From NCBI GenBank assembly GCA_033026295.1, contig CM065182.1, positions 558,001-622,000 on the forward strand: a stretch of DNA of 64,000 bases. The letters run 5' to 3'. This document shows, one piece after another, positions 11,860-25,433 of this stretch. The stretch is from Channa striata (taxonomy: Eukaryota; Chordata; Actinopteri; Anabantiformes; Channidae). Each line of letters opens with the position of its first letter. Position 1 is the first letter of the stretch. The translations under genes and the position numbers were made by a program. Under the pieces are notes generated by a model that saw only the letters and a program-made list of their open reading frames with translations, ran no database searches and had not been told where the DNA came from.

Positions 11860-14099
11860 TCAGAGGTGAGGGAGCAGCGGCCGCCTGCAGCAAGGAGCCG
11901 GTTCAAGGACGCAGACGACTGTGTTCACTGCCGCTGTCGTCAGCGTCAGGCTGGACTCATCAGGAGCTTCTTCACCGGCACGACCCTGATGACACAGGCA
12001 CGTTTGTAAATGCTCGAGTTTCTCCCGGACCAAACGTGAGCCTGGACTATTGATCCAGTGAGTCCTGACCCTGTTTCCAACCTTCTCTGCAGCTTTCTAC
12101 TGTTTCACAGAGGAGCCCGTCTACTCGCTTTGAAGCATCTGAGTTCGGTTACTTAGCTCTGAACCAAGTTTAATTCTGGAAAACATCTCTTCCCTGAATA
12201 TAGCGGAACCCTGCTGGCCTTTAACAGGGGGACATCTACCTTGAATAACCAAAAGCAAGAACACCAACAAACAGTCAGAGATAAACTTAAATCCCTGACT
12301 AATTGAAAAGTGAATAAAAAACACACGCGCATATAATAACTTAAGAGGGTAGAATTACTCTAGTTCCCTCTAACACGTGTCAAATATTCTGTAGAAACTC
12401 AGAAAAGAAACAAAGAGTCACAGTCGCTTTTATCAAACCCAAATAAACTGATGCAGGACCAAAAAACTGGAGGTGGCCGCTTCAGTCTTACCGGAGCAAC
12501 AAACTAAGTAAAGTTGCGAACCTTTCTGCACGACAACTCCTCCGACTCCGCGGCAGAGCCAGTCCAAAGCTGGGTCCCGACCTGCAGCAGTTCCACACGT
12601 GCGGTCCGCCACTGATAGAATCTTCCCCCTTTACTTCCCTAACAAAATAAAAGCCTACACCACCACCTCAAACACACCACATACAAATGAACTTATTTAC
12701 ACATTTTAAACATGTATAACCGAAAATATAGAATTGGACCCAGTTGAACCTATTAATGTGGTATTTACTTACCACAACCTATATTTTCCACTGGGCTAGA
12801 AAAGCATTAAAGTGTTAATGCTTGACGCTTTAATCGTTATTAAAGTTTAGAGCGTAAAAGACGACATCATCTCCACAACAACGACAGCGTCTTTGCTTCA
12901 GCTCGGAGCTCCAGTTCATTTGTATAAAACAAATTCCACAGACACTAATCACGTTGCCTCTAAATAAAGTTAAATATCATAAATGACAAACATTCAATAA
13001 TTGGAGTCGTTTGATGTGAAATGTCGTTGCCTTAAATTCAACACCAGGACAACGCAGCGTTTAAATCCTCTTTCGGGCTTCGTCCTGCGGACTCTGTCAT
13101 CACACTGATGAAGACGTGGCCTCTTTCATCCTTTTTCTGGAGCCGATCAACCGCGGCTTCTCTGTTTCCTGCTTCGCCTCATTTGTGGCTCACACAGAGG
13201 GAAGCAGGCGTCAGGAGGCGGCTGCTCCACTCATCAGCTGTCCGGCCCGAGGGCCTCACAGCTGGGGGACACTTCTGCACGGCCCTGGGCTCATCCTGGA
13301 GCCCCACAAATGACCCAGTGTGTGTGTGTGATGTGTTCATTCATTACCGAGACACTCCGGGCCTCTGTTTGTCCATCTACGTCCTCCGCTGTCTCTACAA
13401 GGATCGAGTTTTGACAGAAAAAATGTACACAAGTGCTTTTTAGTCGTTCTCCACAGAATCAAAGCGAAACACATTTCCGTCCCAAGTGTCTGTCCTTCAG
13501 TCTTCATCGTCTTTACTGCGGGTTAGACCCTCAGCATCATCCTCACTTTGTTACATGCTCCTTTATGTAGGTGTCCACTCACAGAGCTGGGACTAACTGT
13601 CCTTTTTTATACTAGATATAACATTTATCCTACCTACATATGCTACATATGAGCATCGGATATTTCAGAGCTGATCATTTATTTCATTTCAAAGAAAACA
13701 ATATCAACAGCGAACAGCTGTGTAATCTGGTACAGATGTTCACAGTGGTCGAGGTTTGTCCTAAACTTGGATTGCCAGGTTGGTGGGTGGAAGCAGGACA
13801 AAAGGACAGTCACTTTGAGTTTGTCTGCAGTGGTCAGTACCTGGACAGGCAGAGAAGGGGAGACACGGCGCTCTGTCTGCACACATACCCAGTTTTTAGT
13901 AGTTCACACTCACACACACACGGTAGTTACGGTGGGCTTGTCACACACTGATCCGGTCCATATTCGCTTCCTCTTTCTGCCTCTTCCCCCCATCCACCAC
14001 GTTCGTCCATGTGTTCCCTGTCCTTCTGCGTTTTCCTGGCCGACCCGCCGTGACCCTCCGTCGCTCTGTCTCAGCCACACAGACACACGCTGAGCGCGC

Positions 14100-14620
14100 T
14101 CAGCGGGCGGCGTTCGCCGTGAGATCGTCTCATTAATATGAGAGAGAAATGGCTAATGAGGGTTAATGAGACGCCCAGCAGGACCGACAGGCTTTATGTG
14201 ACAGGGTTTCAGGGTTTAATCAGTCGCTCACCAGAGATGAATGTGAGAGGAGATGGAGGAAACGAGGCAGCAAACAGGAAAATGTTAATAAAATGCAATT
14301 AAAGAGCAGAGTTATGATTAGACAGCAGATTGATTCAGTCGAGGGCAGCTGTGTTCAGTGTGACTGAGCTGATTGTCTCAGCTTACAGCCAGCCTCTCTT
14401 TGTTGGTTGCCATGGTAACCCAGGAGGTACACAGAAAGCTCATTAACGAAGTGTTTTGCCTTTCTCCGGTTTCTTGTTTCTCTCACTGAAATTGGGGGAG
14501 ACAATTAGACAGTGTATTTCAGGTTAATCGAGTTTGACGAGACAATAAATTCGCTACCAGATTAAATTATTTTCTAAGTGAGAATGAGATGAACTAAAGA
14601 TAGATTATGTTAATGCCGTG
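14100..14620. promoter_or_regulatory. candidate conserved non-coding element rich in homeodomain-type sites
   Basis: This stretch differs from its surroundings in being dense in TAAT/ATTA cores: CATTAATATGAG, GGCTAATGAG, GGTTAATGAG, CAATTAGACAG, GGTTAATCGAG, AGATTAAATTA and GTTAATGCC. It also contains an RFX-type X-box at 14,405. Such clustering is typical of vertebrate developmental enhancers, but motif density alone is weak evidence and conservation could not be tested. Confidence 0.3.
14405..14420 (+). promoter_or_regulatory. RFX-type X-box
   Basis: GGTTGCCATGGTAACC is a near-perfect palindrome matching the X-box consensus GTTNCC-ATGG-NAAC bound by RFX factors, known from ciliary and MHC class II promoters. 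No coding start lies nearby, so if functional it would be a distal element. Confidence 0.4.
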
Positions 14621-15027
14621 GAGACTAATACACCTCTGTAATTATGAGATTACATGTCCCATCATACTGTAGGACGGTTTCTCAGTACAGGTTCTAAAAC
14701 TGAGAGACACCATCATCCTTGTTGCCTCGTGTTTTTTCATTGGCCTGCAGACGTGTCACATGACCAAGAAAACTCAATGGCGGATAACTTCAACATACCT
14801 TTAGCATCGACACGTGGTTTACAGGAATGTTCAGGGAGAAAGCTGCGCGTGTTTTCTGCTCTCTGGTGACTGGCACGTTTAAAAAGACATTTGGAACGAG
14901 TTCACCGGATGAGGGAACACATCACGGAAGCAGCGCTGCTGATGAACTAAAGTCATCACAGTCCAACATTGCTTCCAACCTCTGTTCTTTGAACTCCCAT
15001 TATACCTCTCTGCACAGTCACGCCCGT

Positions 15028-15109
<82 letters not shown>

Positions 15110-18100
15110 CTGACAGTGCATTCACATTAAAAAGGTGAGTGTTGCCTGCAGCCATGTGATGCTCTCAGCTGGAGCAGCAGTGTCAGCATCCCTCTAATCA
15201 GTTCACCTGCAGAAACACACACACACACACAATCTACAGTGAATATGGAGAATCAGCCCTGAAACAGTCACAATTATATTACTTTTTTTTAGGCTTTATC
15301 TGCACATTTTGACTTACACCAAACATGTCACGTGTGAAATTAAAACATATGCTTATGGATCATCAGTCTGTTGTCAAACACTCATGGATCTGGGCCGTAT
15401 TTTCACGCAGAATTGTGTGAACTCACTCACATTCTGTGGACAGAGACAGAGTCGGCTGCTGTGGTATCCACAAGCAGAACATTTGCCGGGGGGTTGGATT
15501 GATGATCAGCTCACAAAACCCTGAACATTTCCCAGGAGACTTTTTAAGTTGAATGTGAAACTGTCCGTAATGTAAATGTAAAAGCAGAAAAGCTTTAATC
15601 ACGACCGTTCAGCTACGTGCTGATTATGGAAACCATTTTTTTCACAAGCTGAACAGTGACGATTCCACGTCCATCTCCTCGTGTTTATGACATCTGACGG
15701 TTTTTGTGCTGAGAAAGCTACAGATGTCTGGCTCCCATCACAGGCACCTTCATACATCGTCTTTCAGTTTGTGTCGTCTGTCGTCCTGGTCAGTTCTTCC
15801 AAATGTTCCAATGTCCAGATAAAGGGCAAATGTGGAAAACAGAACTTTGTGATTTGGTGCCAGTTGTTCCAGTCCCTCCTCCTCCTCCTCTGCCTAAGTC
15901 CCAGAGAATCGGCAGCTATATTAAGCCTCGCTCAGGAGCGCTGACTGCTGCGTGATTGTTCAGCGGGTAATAACAGCCGTCATCTGCGAGGACACAGCGC
16001 CGGAAAACGTTTCTTAAAAATCCTGACATGGCTGTCAACTTCACTGCTAACCTACATGAGGAGCGAGTAAGAACGGGAAAGAAAAAGAAGCAGAGAGGGA
16101 GCCGGGATTTATAGTCCCGAGAAGCTGAACACATTTATCCAGACAAAGAGTGAACAGAGTTTAACATGATGCCAAACGCCAGTGACAAAGTCTGATTCAT
16201 CTCCACGTTGACAAATGTTCACACAAGCAGGAAATCAGCTTTCATTTGTCAGATTGAGAGGCTAAAAAGAGCAGCAGTTAAAACAGGACCTGACCCAGAG
16301 TTTGGTTTGGAGCTGGGAATCAAACCACTGACCCTGCGATTGGTGGATGAACTGTTGCACGGCCCCCACCCACATTACTGTCAGGGCTTCTGTTCATGCT
16401 GTGGAAACAGATGAAGTTAATAAGGAATAAATATAGTTGTTGTTCAGCGACGTTTGGACCCAAGTCTGTCCCCTTATGTCTTTAAACCCTCCAGGCAAAT
16501 AAAATGCACCCAGGACACAGGCCGAGCTGCCGCTGTCTGCGTGTACACACGGGGAAACCGGAGGGATATCTAAGACGGTACAATCCCGGACGGAGACAAT
16601 GGAACGCACACACAGTAACAGCCCATCTACCACCACGTGTGAACAAGCAGCAGCACAAACACAAAGGTGACATCGACCTTTTTAACGTTGTGGGACATGT
16701 CAGCTTCTCCTCAGGCCAAACTCAGCGGAGCTGTTCCACCTCCTCCGTGGTTTTCTAATAACGAGGCCGAACATCGTCGCTCCGATCAACGGAGACGGAC
16801 GGTGGAGGTGGTGTTGTTCACCTGCTCGTTCTGATGTCTTCGAGTGGACGCCCACTTTCCAGGATCATTTTCTTTGCCTGTCTTCGTCGAAATTCAGCTG
16901 CCAGGGGACATTCACTGTCTGTGCTGTCTGCTCGGGACAGGTTCCCTCGTCCCTCTGCTCAGGCACAGGCGATCCAGTTTAAAGACTATTCACCCCCAAC
17001 CAGTTCAGTTTCTGCCTCATCCTTCACCCTGGAAAATCACCGCCATGAGTTTTCTTTAGTGTAACTAGGTGTAAAAGTGTTTCTTCCATGGGGTGAGTTT
17101 CTTTTGTCCTGCTGCTTCAGTGTTTGCAGTCAGACACGTCTTTTATTCCGCCGAATGTCCCTCAGGAGAGGAAACATCGCTTCACGCTGTAAATAAATCC
17201 AGTTTAAAAAAAGTGCTGACCAAATACTTTAAAAAACTGTTTCTTTAAAGGCAAGTTACTATCACGGTCTCCGAGTGGCCGATGGCACCTTAGTTCGAAC
17301 GAGGTAAAAGTCTAGAAGCTGCCAGTCGACCGAGTGGGACTGAACCCTGCTCGTCGTTCAGTCACACTCAGTGGGAGCCCGTGTTCTCAGGCTCCTACGG
17401 CTCGTTTTGGACTGTCCTTCAGAACAGAGTCAAAGCGGCTGAAACACTATGAACTTGGACCAAACCTCTAAACACCATCAGAGCAGCAGTAGTAAAGGTT
17501 TGCTGACTGGCTTGTTGACTTCAGTGATTGTTTTCTTCTGTTACTGGTCAGAAAAGGAACAGGAAGCTTTGGTGATCAGAGGAAGACGGAGAAATCCTGA
17601 ATGTGAACATCTGTGCTCCACAAATCAAGGGCGAAGGCAGAGACGGAGACCTGGGACTGACGGAGACTCCGACTTGTCTTAGTCACACCCTATGCCGAAC
17701 GACACTCGAGTGTCACGTCCGGTCGAGTCTGTTTGGAAACACCTGAGACTTTTTAGACCAGTTTAAATGAAGTCAAGTTGTCTTCAGGACCAAATGACTT
17801 TATCTGGATGTTTCCTAAATGAGTTAAAGGAGGACAAGTGTCTCTGGGGCTTGATACTGTATGTGTCACATCACTAACAACTAGAAGCTACAGGTTTGAT
17901 TTCAGTTGTTTCATAGTTAATGTGCCTCAAAACCGCTGTGGAAATAACTGTGTTATTAACTAATGAAGGAGAGACACCCAACCGGAAGAGCCACTGATTG
18001 GCTGAACGTTAACTGGCGGCTTCGAAGGGCTGCAGAAGGTGCTTCAGGCTTCCATATTCTAATTTATTTTGTTCATAACTTGCAAATTGAATTAAGCCTA

Positions 18101-18761
18101 ATAAGCGTGTTAAAATATTAGCTTTTGCAGACATGCTTCATCATTGTGACGCGATGCACTGGATATGTGTCTCTGAGAGGGGGAGGAAATTGCGATAAAC
18201 CGGTTAGAGAGGAGAGAGGGGGCACCAGGCACGACTCTGTGGTCACAACGGCAGCAAGTTCCTCTTTCAGGGATTCGCACTAAAATCCAGCATTTCCATC
18301 CGAAACCGTCGATGCAGCTCCACTGGAGTGTGCCAACTAACCTCAGACTAAGACGCTTTATTTGTTCCACTTGGAATTTGTGGAGCAACAAGCACACGGC
18401 CGCAGATAAACACGGTCAGTTTCTGGGGGAAATCAGCCAAAACATGTTCATCCTAAAATCCATCTTCTGCAAATGTTCACAACTTTGGCCCAACATGTCC
18501 CACTTCCTGTCGGTTAAGGTTAGTGCGAATTAATAAGATAATCTGTAAACACTTTACAGTGGATGATTAATGAATGAACCCTTTAATAAATGCAAAGCAG
18601 CTGAGCAAACTGTACAAAAGCATTAAAGCTCATGTCACTGGTGCCAAGACACAATGAACCACTCGTTTCGAGGGAACGAATTTCAACCCTGACGCCAGCG
18701 ACAAACACATGGCAGCGTGACGTAACAGGCTGTGGCGACTGTTCTCTCACGTCCTGCTGGG
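14621..18761. other. non-coding stretch, no gene seen
   Basis: It contains two CA microsatellites, and around 16,310-16,365 a scrap resembling the end of a tRNA-derived or TTAA-type fish repeat (GGGAATCAAACCACTGACCC). The remaining short frames lack similarity or splice support. Confidence 0.6.
15029..15108 (+). repeat. (CA)40 microsatellite
   Basis: An 80-bp uninterrupted CA run, the longest dinucleotide tract in the window. It could adopt Z-DNA. A shorter (AC) run follows at 15,215-15,231. Confidence 0.97.
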
Positions 18762-18803
18762 CCTGTCCCACGTCCACAGCTTCAGTAGTGGACGTGGGAC
18801 AGG
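18762..18803. repeat. perfect inverted repeat, 16-bp arms
   Basis: The left arm CCTGTCCCACGTCCAC (18,762-18,777) is exactly complementary to the right arm GTGGACGTGGGACAGG (18,788-18,803), with a 10-nt spacer. Related ACGTCCTG and AGGACGTG pieces flank it and extend the symmetry imperfectly. It could extrude a cruciform or, if transcribed, form a hairpin. No gene or terminator context is evident. Confidence 0.85.
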
Positions 18804-19943
18804 ACGTGGGAGTATATTTGCTCCAATAAAGCACTAAACTCACGAATGAGCCCAAACAGCCACCTTCTCCTCGGGCGGCTCGCACAATGCTCAGCTCTCT
18901 TACACACCTCGTCCTGTATAATTAGATTATCCTGCACATACGCTGCATGGCCCACATAATGTCTCCAGCGGCTCCATTTTAATTTTCATTCCTCAGCAGC
19001 TTTCTTCAGCTCATTAAAATGCTAATCGTCATGCTTTGCTTTAGACTTTCCCTTTCCTGCTGCCTGTTTGTCACTGCAGGACACTCACCGGACCACTTTG
19101 TGTGTCCCACGGCTTGGACAGCAACACGTGACTAATCATGAGTGTACAAGGTCCAAAATGAGGGATTTTCACCAAATCACCGGAGTCCAGCAGCGTTACA
19201 AAAGCCAACGTGTCACAGTCAGTGAGAACGGTACATGTACATGATACTGGACCGACACCGGCGACAGCCAGTCACTCCTATCAAAGTCGCTCCGTTGCTC
19301 ATGTTGCGCTCCAGTGTAGGGAACAAATAAATAGCTGCTTTGCCCCAAACCCAAACTAACGTCTGTATTCCAAATTCCAAGGTTCTGTGAAAGGGACGCA
19401 GCTCAGAACAACAAACTGAACCTCATCGTCATTCTCCCGGATTAAAGGCTTCCCAGTGACCCAGCTGGTCCTCACCCTTCCACATCGTTGGTTGGTTTTC
19501 AGGCCTGTGAGCATCCCAGCACCAATGCTGACCCGATGCTGGGCTTTGGTTCAGTCCCCCCAGCAGGACTCAAGGCATCGTGAAAAGTCTATGAAACAAA
19601 GAGCTTCATCACACGACCAACATTCTGCTCGATGACTGTACCTCCTGACTGTGACCTGCAGCGTGACGCAGTGGCTCGTGTTTCTAAAAGCTTCTAAGTT
19701 TGTTAGCGAATCATTTGATGAAGCAGGGAAGACCAGGAGAACATAGAGCTTCCACTCAGTAACCATCATTCTCTTTTCCACTGTGGGGAGTTTCTAGGCC
19801 ACTGGGGGGTGGGGGTTATATTCTCTGCAGAGAATTCAAATGCTTACATAAAATGGTGGAAAATGAATGTAGTGCACTGTGCAGTAGATGGAGAGGAACT
19901 CACACACACCCTGATGTTTTTCAGCTCTGCAATTAAACTGTAC

Positions 19944-19945
<2 letters not shown>

Positions 19946-19978
<33 letters not shown>
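19946..19978 (+). repeat. (GT)16 microsatellite
   Basis: Uninterrupted GT run of about 33 bp. Confidence 0.95.
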
Positions 19979-19979
<1 letters not shown>

Positions 19980-20013
19980 TACACACGGCCACTTGTCGCT
20001 GTCTTTGATGCTT

Positions 20014-20027
20014 GTTGCCATGGTTAC
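20014..20027 (+). promoter_or_regulatory. RFX-type X-box
   Basis: GTTGCCATGGTTAC, the second X-box-like palindrome in the window, 5.6 kb from the first. It has no adjacent gene start. Confidence 0.35.
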
Positions 20028-23000
20028 CACTTTCGGTGGTGTACAGAAATCCCAATTTTTTTTCTCCAAGCTCAACACTTTCTGTGACCTGCAGGGAAAG
20101 AGAGAGGTTCATCCGAGCGTCTCTCCCTCCGTAATCACACATGCACTCGGAGCTGACGGCACCGGGCCCTGCGGGTCTGAGCCGAGTCACGCTGACCAGC
20201 AACAAAGCACACGGAAAATGAAAGGGATTTAGCTGCTAATGTGGGCGATGAAAAGCCAATTTTAAAGCCCCCGAGGACACGGTTCCTTTTCACGATCACT
20301 GCTGTAAAACATCACGTTTTAATGACTAATAATCCTGCAACAAACAAACAGCAGAACAACATGTGGTTCTGTGCGACGTGTTTGGGTTTTTTTCATCAGG
20401 TCGGTGTGACTGTGGCTTGGACTGAAGAAAGAGCTGCTGAAACCTGAAGCTGCACTATGATCTGATCTTTCTTTAAGGCACAAACACGGCGTGTCCAAGA
20501 GTCCAAACAGTGAAACCAAGTCCGAGTTGTGGTTGTTGCACCTGTCACGAGCCTCAGCACGAAGCTTCACCTCACGAGCTTCTGCCTGTGGCACAACATG
20601 TCAACCTGATGATTACCAGCAAGCTTTTCTGTCTGTGAACGTTCCACCAACCCGACCACACTGTCCTGGAATCAGGCCCGTTTGTTCTGATGGGCCACGG
20701 TTCTAAAACCCCAGCAAAGAATCCGGTTTGCTCGGTTTATTTTGACACGGCATTCTGTCAGAACGCTGCAGCCGTTGTCCTACATTCATATGCCGGTAGG
20801 AAGGTCCCACACCAGGACTTTGAATAGATACTGGGAGGTGGATCTGAGGCTGATACAGAACGACCCACAGACTGTACCACCAAGAACGCGGCCAGGCTTC
20901 TCAGTAACCTTTGTCCAACCAGGTGAGACGTGAATCTTGACCTGCTCCAGGTGAACTGCTCATGTCCGTTTTACCTGGTCAATGTGCTGCTAAAGAGGCC
21001 GAGATCCAGGTTTTCAGTCCACTGATCTGAGGGACTGATCCGACACAGAAACAGTCCTGTACGGTTAGAAATATCTGTTAAATAAAGTTGGGAGGTCCAG
21101 TAGGGAGGGACGTCTGTAATCTGGTGTCATGGTTTTCATCAAACTCACCTACGCCGTCATTGATCCGACTCATCGGCCACATACACACAGACTTGGGGCT
21201 TGTGGGTCTAAGTAATGAGCCAGCATCAGTTTGTGGATGAACTTGGACCCAGTTCTTGTTTCCTATCCCTACATGCTTGTTAGGATTCCTGTCATCTGAG
21301 CCAGCGATAGCTCTGTCTGTGTTTGTTCTACTTTTGCCATTTCCTGCAGTCAAGCCTCGTCTTGTTAGATAAACTAATAAATGTGTGGACATCATGAGCT
21401 GCTGCTGGTCACGGGGGTTCAGACCTTTTTATTGTGTAGGATTAACGCACACACACACCTGGAGTGCATCAACACACACACACGGTGACAGCTGTGCCCT
21501 CCAGCTGATCCCTGACTGGCATTTCCATTTGACAATGTGTGCGCCCCCCCCACTGCCGCCAACACACCAGGATTCCTGCACTGTTACCAGGACGACCACA
21601 GTGCATCCAGCAGGAAACACGTCACCTGGTCTGTCCGTGTGTGGGGGAGCAGGTGTGAGACCCTGGAAACTTCCCTTCAGGTCCTGGACTCCAGAAGCTG
21701 CTGCGGGAAGCAAACACAGGGGTCTGCTCTCCATGCTCCCGCATTCTGCACATGGCTGTCCTCTGTCCCCTGTCCTCTGTCCACCATGTGGACGACATCT
21801 GAATTCTTGTTCTGCAGCACATTTGTCCTGACAGCGGGTCAGAAAGATGTCATGAAAACTGACAGAACAGACTGATGTGACTGTTGCTTTTGTCCTTTGG
21901 ACATGATAACAAATGACAAAAACTCTCTGACGTGAAGTGAAGTGGTTCCTACAGCTGACAGTTTTGACTGATTTTGTCTCTGGCCAATGATGTCTCATTA
22001 GTCCTGTTTAATGTCTCTGCAGCCTCAGAAGACAATGTCCACAGTCAGACCCAACTCAGCAACAGCCCCTGTGAAGGAGACCATCGTCAAACTCAGACAC
22101 TGTTCAGTTTACATGAAAATCCACTTCCTGTCGTCGGCGCTGTGGTTGTGCTGTCAGACCTCAGACCTCAGGATGGTGGATTTTCTCCAGAGCTTTGACC
22201 GTTTTAGGGAGAGGACGAAGACGCACATCCGTCTGACTTTCATTTGTGTGATACAAAGTCACAGTTTGCATCACGTCATATTTCAATAGCATTAGTTTGT
22301 GTTTGGTTCCATCCAGACGTGGATTTTAAAGCCGCTTGGTCACTTGGAAGTGACTGAGGTTTGTGTTTGACTGCGACTTTCAGGTGTTTGTGTGTGTGTG
22401 TTAAACGTTGTTTCTGCTGCTCCTTAATCTTTCATACATGGGGAGTGGCGGCTGCTCGCTCATGCATTTTTAAAGGCAAACTTACACAGGCGTCCGCTCT
22501 CTGCGCTCGGCTCTGGCCTAGTTTAAACTTTGCTTCAGCAGCAGAGGAGGAGAGTTCGGTTCCAGCAGCTGAGCTAAACAACATTTTTTACACCTTTCAG
22601 CACAAAATGCATCACAGCAAACAACTGGAAAATGACCCAAGAGGAAGATCTGTGGGTGCACTGACGCCCCTGTGGTTGGATTCATGTAGTTTCATGTGCA
22701 GATGTTTAAGCTGTGAGGCTGTTTGTCCACACAAACACAGGAACAACACACGAAAGCCATGTGATTTATGAAGTGCAAACAGGCTGAAGAGATGAGGACG
22801 CGTGTCTGACCTGCAGAGACGTGATCCTGGCTTTGTCACCACGCCTCTTCAAGGACTCTGGGGCGTGTTGTAGGAGAGAAGACCAGGATAAGCAGGACTG
22901 ACACAGACCAGGTCCAGATATGATCCGAGCACGTCATCAGTGTCTGTAACAGAAAAACACACCAAACGTGAATCATTTATGAGTGTTTTCTGTGGATTTT

Positions 23001-23654
23001 AATAATTCTCTACATGCAGTGTGTGTGTGTGTGAAACATTTGCGTTACTGGACGCCTCTGTGTTCGGTGTGTGTGTTGCTGTGAGAGCGGCTCAGTCCTG
23101 TCGTCCACAACTGATTGTGGGGCCCAGCTTCGGTTTAGGAAATGTTAATGAGCCAAAAAAGCTGGGGACACCAGTGAGCGAACTGCGGACGTCAGTCCAC
23201 AAATGCAGACAAATATTCCCCCACTGTCCCCCCCTGTGGTGCAGCATGCTGGAAGTCACGTGGACAGAGGCGGGACATAGTTGAGCTTGACACTTCTTGA
23301 AAGGTTCCAATGGCCACAGAGACATTGATGTGTGTGTTCATGAAAATCTATTGGTCCTGTGAGTCCAGCTGTAATCCTAAAAACCCTTTTCACGTGGGGG
23401 GGTCTGCTGCTCTGTAGATGTCCCGTTTGTCTCCTCTCCATCTGTCGTCTCTGTCTTTAAGGTGAAGGTCTGTCCTGAACGCCTGTTTCCTGTTGTTCTC
23501 CCTCCACTTTCCCACAGTCAAAACTAAAAGTTCACTGTCTGGAGATGTGCGATATTCACCTGTTCTATTTTTCCACTGTTACACACGCACAATACAGATT
23601 CTTTATTCTAGATGTTTTAATACCGTTGTTTTCCTTTTATCTTGTTTAAAGTTG

Positions 23655-23710
23655 GATTAAAGTTTTTTTGTTGCTGCTGAAATTTCCCCACTGAGGGATC
23701 GATAAAGTCG
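23655..23710 (+). mobile_element. LINE 3'-end fragment
   Basis: TGCTGCTGAAATTTCCCCACTGAGGGATCGATAAAG closely resembles the common 3' terminus of fish non-LTR elements ('AATTTCCC...GGGA..AATAAAG'). A shorter reverse-oriented scrap of the same motif lies at 52,991-53,012. No coding part is attached. Confidence 0.5.
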
Positions 23711-24222
23711 TATCCTATAATTTCCTATGAATTAACAATCAGTCCCTGCAGGACGTGACACACCTTTGTGACTCTGAGTCTGGAGTGAAGATTTCATGGC
23801 AGCTGGTCTAAACAAATCGTGGTCCACATTGTGATGTTGTGATGTTCTGGATTGTTAGATCATAAAGTCACGGGGGAACGGCCCATTCATGTTTTTTCAT
23901 GTCAACATGAGAACTTCCCGTAGTAGCTAAATTATACTGTGACATTAGACATTTTCCTAAACTAATCAGACAGGATCCATGTCCAGAACCAGTCAGCATC
24001 ACAAATGAATTCTTCCCTTTGCTGTTAAAGTGAAGATGGAGGCCGTCGTTACTAAACCACAGTGTGTAATGTGGCCGGGTCTGAAATGCTGTGAGTGTAT
24101 TTAACAGGCAGCGCGGTTAATATTTCATCAGCTGCTCCCCCTGGAGGATTAGTGTTTGACTCTCCTGCTTCAGGAGGCTGCGACTACAGGCTCACCTCAT
24201 CACCATGACGCCTTTGTTTACC

Positions 24223-24243
24223 TGTGTGTGTGTGTGTGTGTGT
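24223..24243 (+). repeat. (TG)n microsatellite
   Basis: Uninterrupted TG run of about 21 bp. Confidence 0.9.
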
Positions 24244-25433
24244 CAGGTGAAGGAACCAATTACAGCCTCCCAACGTCCTTTACAGCGGGAATGTGCAGTG
24301 AAAGCAGCAAAACTCTTCTGAAGCAAAATGTTTTTGCTGATTTCAGCATCTCAGCTGGAAGCACAACAAACTGCCCCCCCGTTTCCCTGACACACACTCC
24401 TCTGACTTTCCTGCTATAGAAATGTGTATTTATGCAGCACTATACCAAACACATAATCCCGTCCTCTGTGCTGCGTGTACGAGTCAGAATCGGCAGCAGC
24501 TACGTTCTCTGTTTGCAGAGCTGCTGGCAGCATGAGAATCCACGAATGTGATGTTTCAAGAAACCGAACAGGGACGAACTAGGGAGTTTGGGGACAACCC
24601 GGATAACTACTGAGTCTACTTGAAGTCGTTTTCTGTCTCCTTGTGGTCGTTCGGTGTCTTTCCACAGTTACACATTGACTGTTTCTTTCAGCACGTGAAA
24701 CATAATTATACCGACACTGGCTCATGACTTCCACAGTTGCCCGATGTGCAGGATTCCTCCTTTTACCTTCTACAATGTTCATGCAGCGACTCTTCAAGTA
24801 TCGGCTGTTTGCACGAGCAGACAGGCCGCCTGTGCTTGTACGTATGTACTTTCAGTGAAAGGAAGTGACGTTTGGCGTCTGCTGGCCCCAACATAATCCC
24901 CTCATGTTTCAGTCGCAGTAAAATATAAAAAGAGCAGCCAGCGACTGCAGTGTTACGCTCTTTGATGAAGCAGCGATGAAGCCACGGCCGTGTCAGCAGG
25001 TGGGGCAGCTGATTAGTTTAGCGTCCAATGGTTGGGTCGTATTTGACGGAAACACATGCTCTGTTATGAACTCCTTTCGATTACCTCTCACAGACCTCGC
25101 ACCTTGTTTTTTTCACCAGCATCAACGGCAGCTTCCTCCTCTCCTGGAGACGCTGCAGCCAGTCGAACTTGTGGGAAGCTGAGGACGTCTTCTATGAGCC
25201 CATGTCTCTGTCCAAATGACACCCACAGAGGACCGGATGTTTTTAGGAGCTCCTCTTCGGTCAAAGCAAAGCAGCAGCAGCAACTTTGGGTTTAAAGTGG
25301 ACGTGGATTTTCTTTTTTCAGATGTTGGCTTCAGGTGATTTCCTGTTACAAATTGTCTCCATTAAATGTTGCTGAAGCTCTTCTGCTCTGGCCCTGTCTG
25401 CAGCGTGTCATTACTCTGATTCAGACTAAAAAC

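Larger units (their letters stand above)
10871..14099. other. non-coding stretch with CA microsatellites
   Basis: No gene seen. It contains (CA)n tracts listed separately. At 12,160-12,860 there is an AT-rich, dispersed-repeat-looking stretch (for example ATTGGACCCAGTTGAACC near 12,733) that could be a decayed LTR or other element. I could not find paired ends or target-site duplications, so I do not call it. Confidence 0.55.
18804..25433. other. non-coding stretch, no gene seen
   Basis: About 6.6 kb with GT/CA tracts, an X-box-like motif at 20,014 and an AT-rich segment at 18,915-19,050 (TTTTAATTTTCATTCC, CATTAAAATGCTAATCG) that could be a conserved non-coding element. A LINE 3'-tail-like scrap lies at 23,655-23,710. 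No supported coding sequence. Confidence 0.6.
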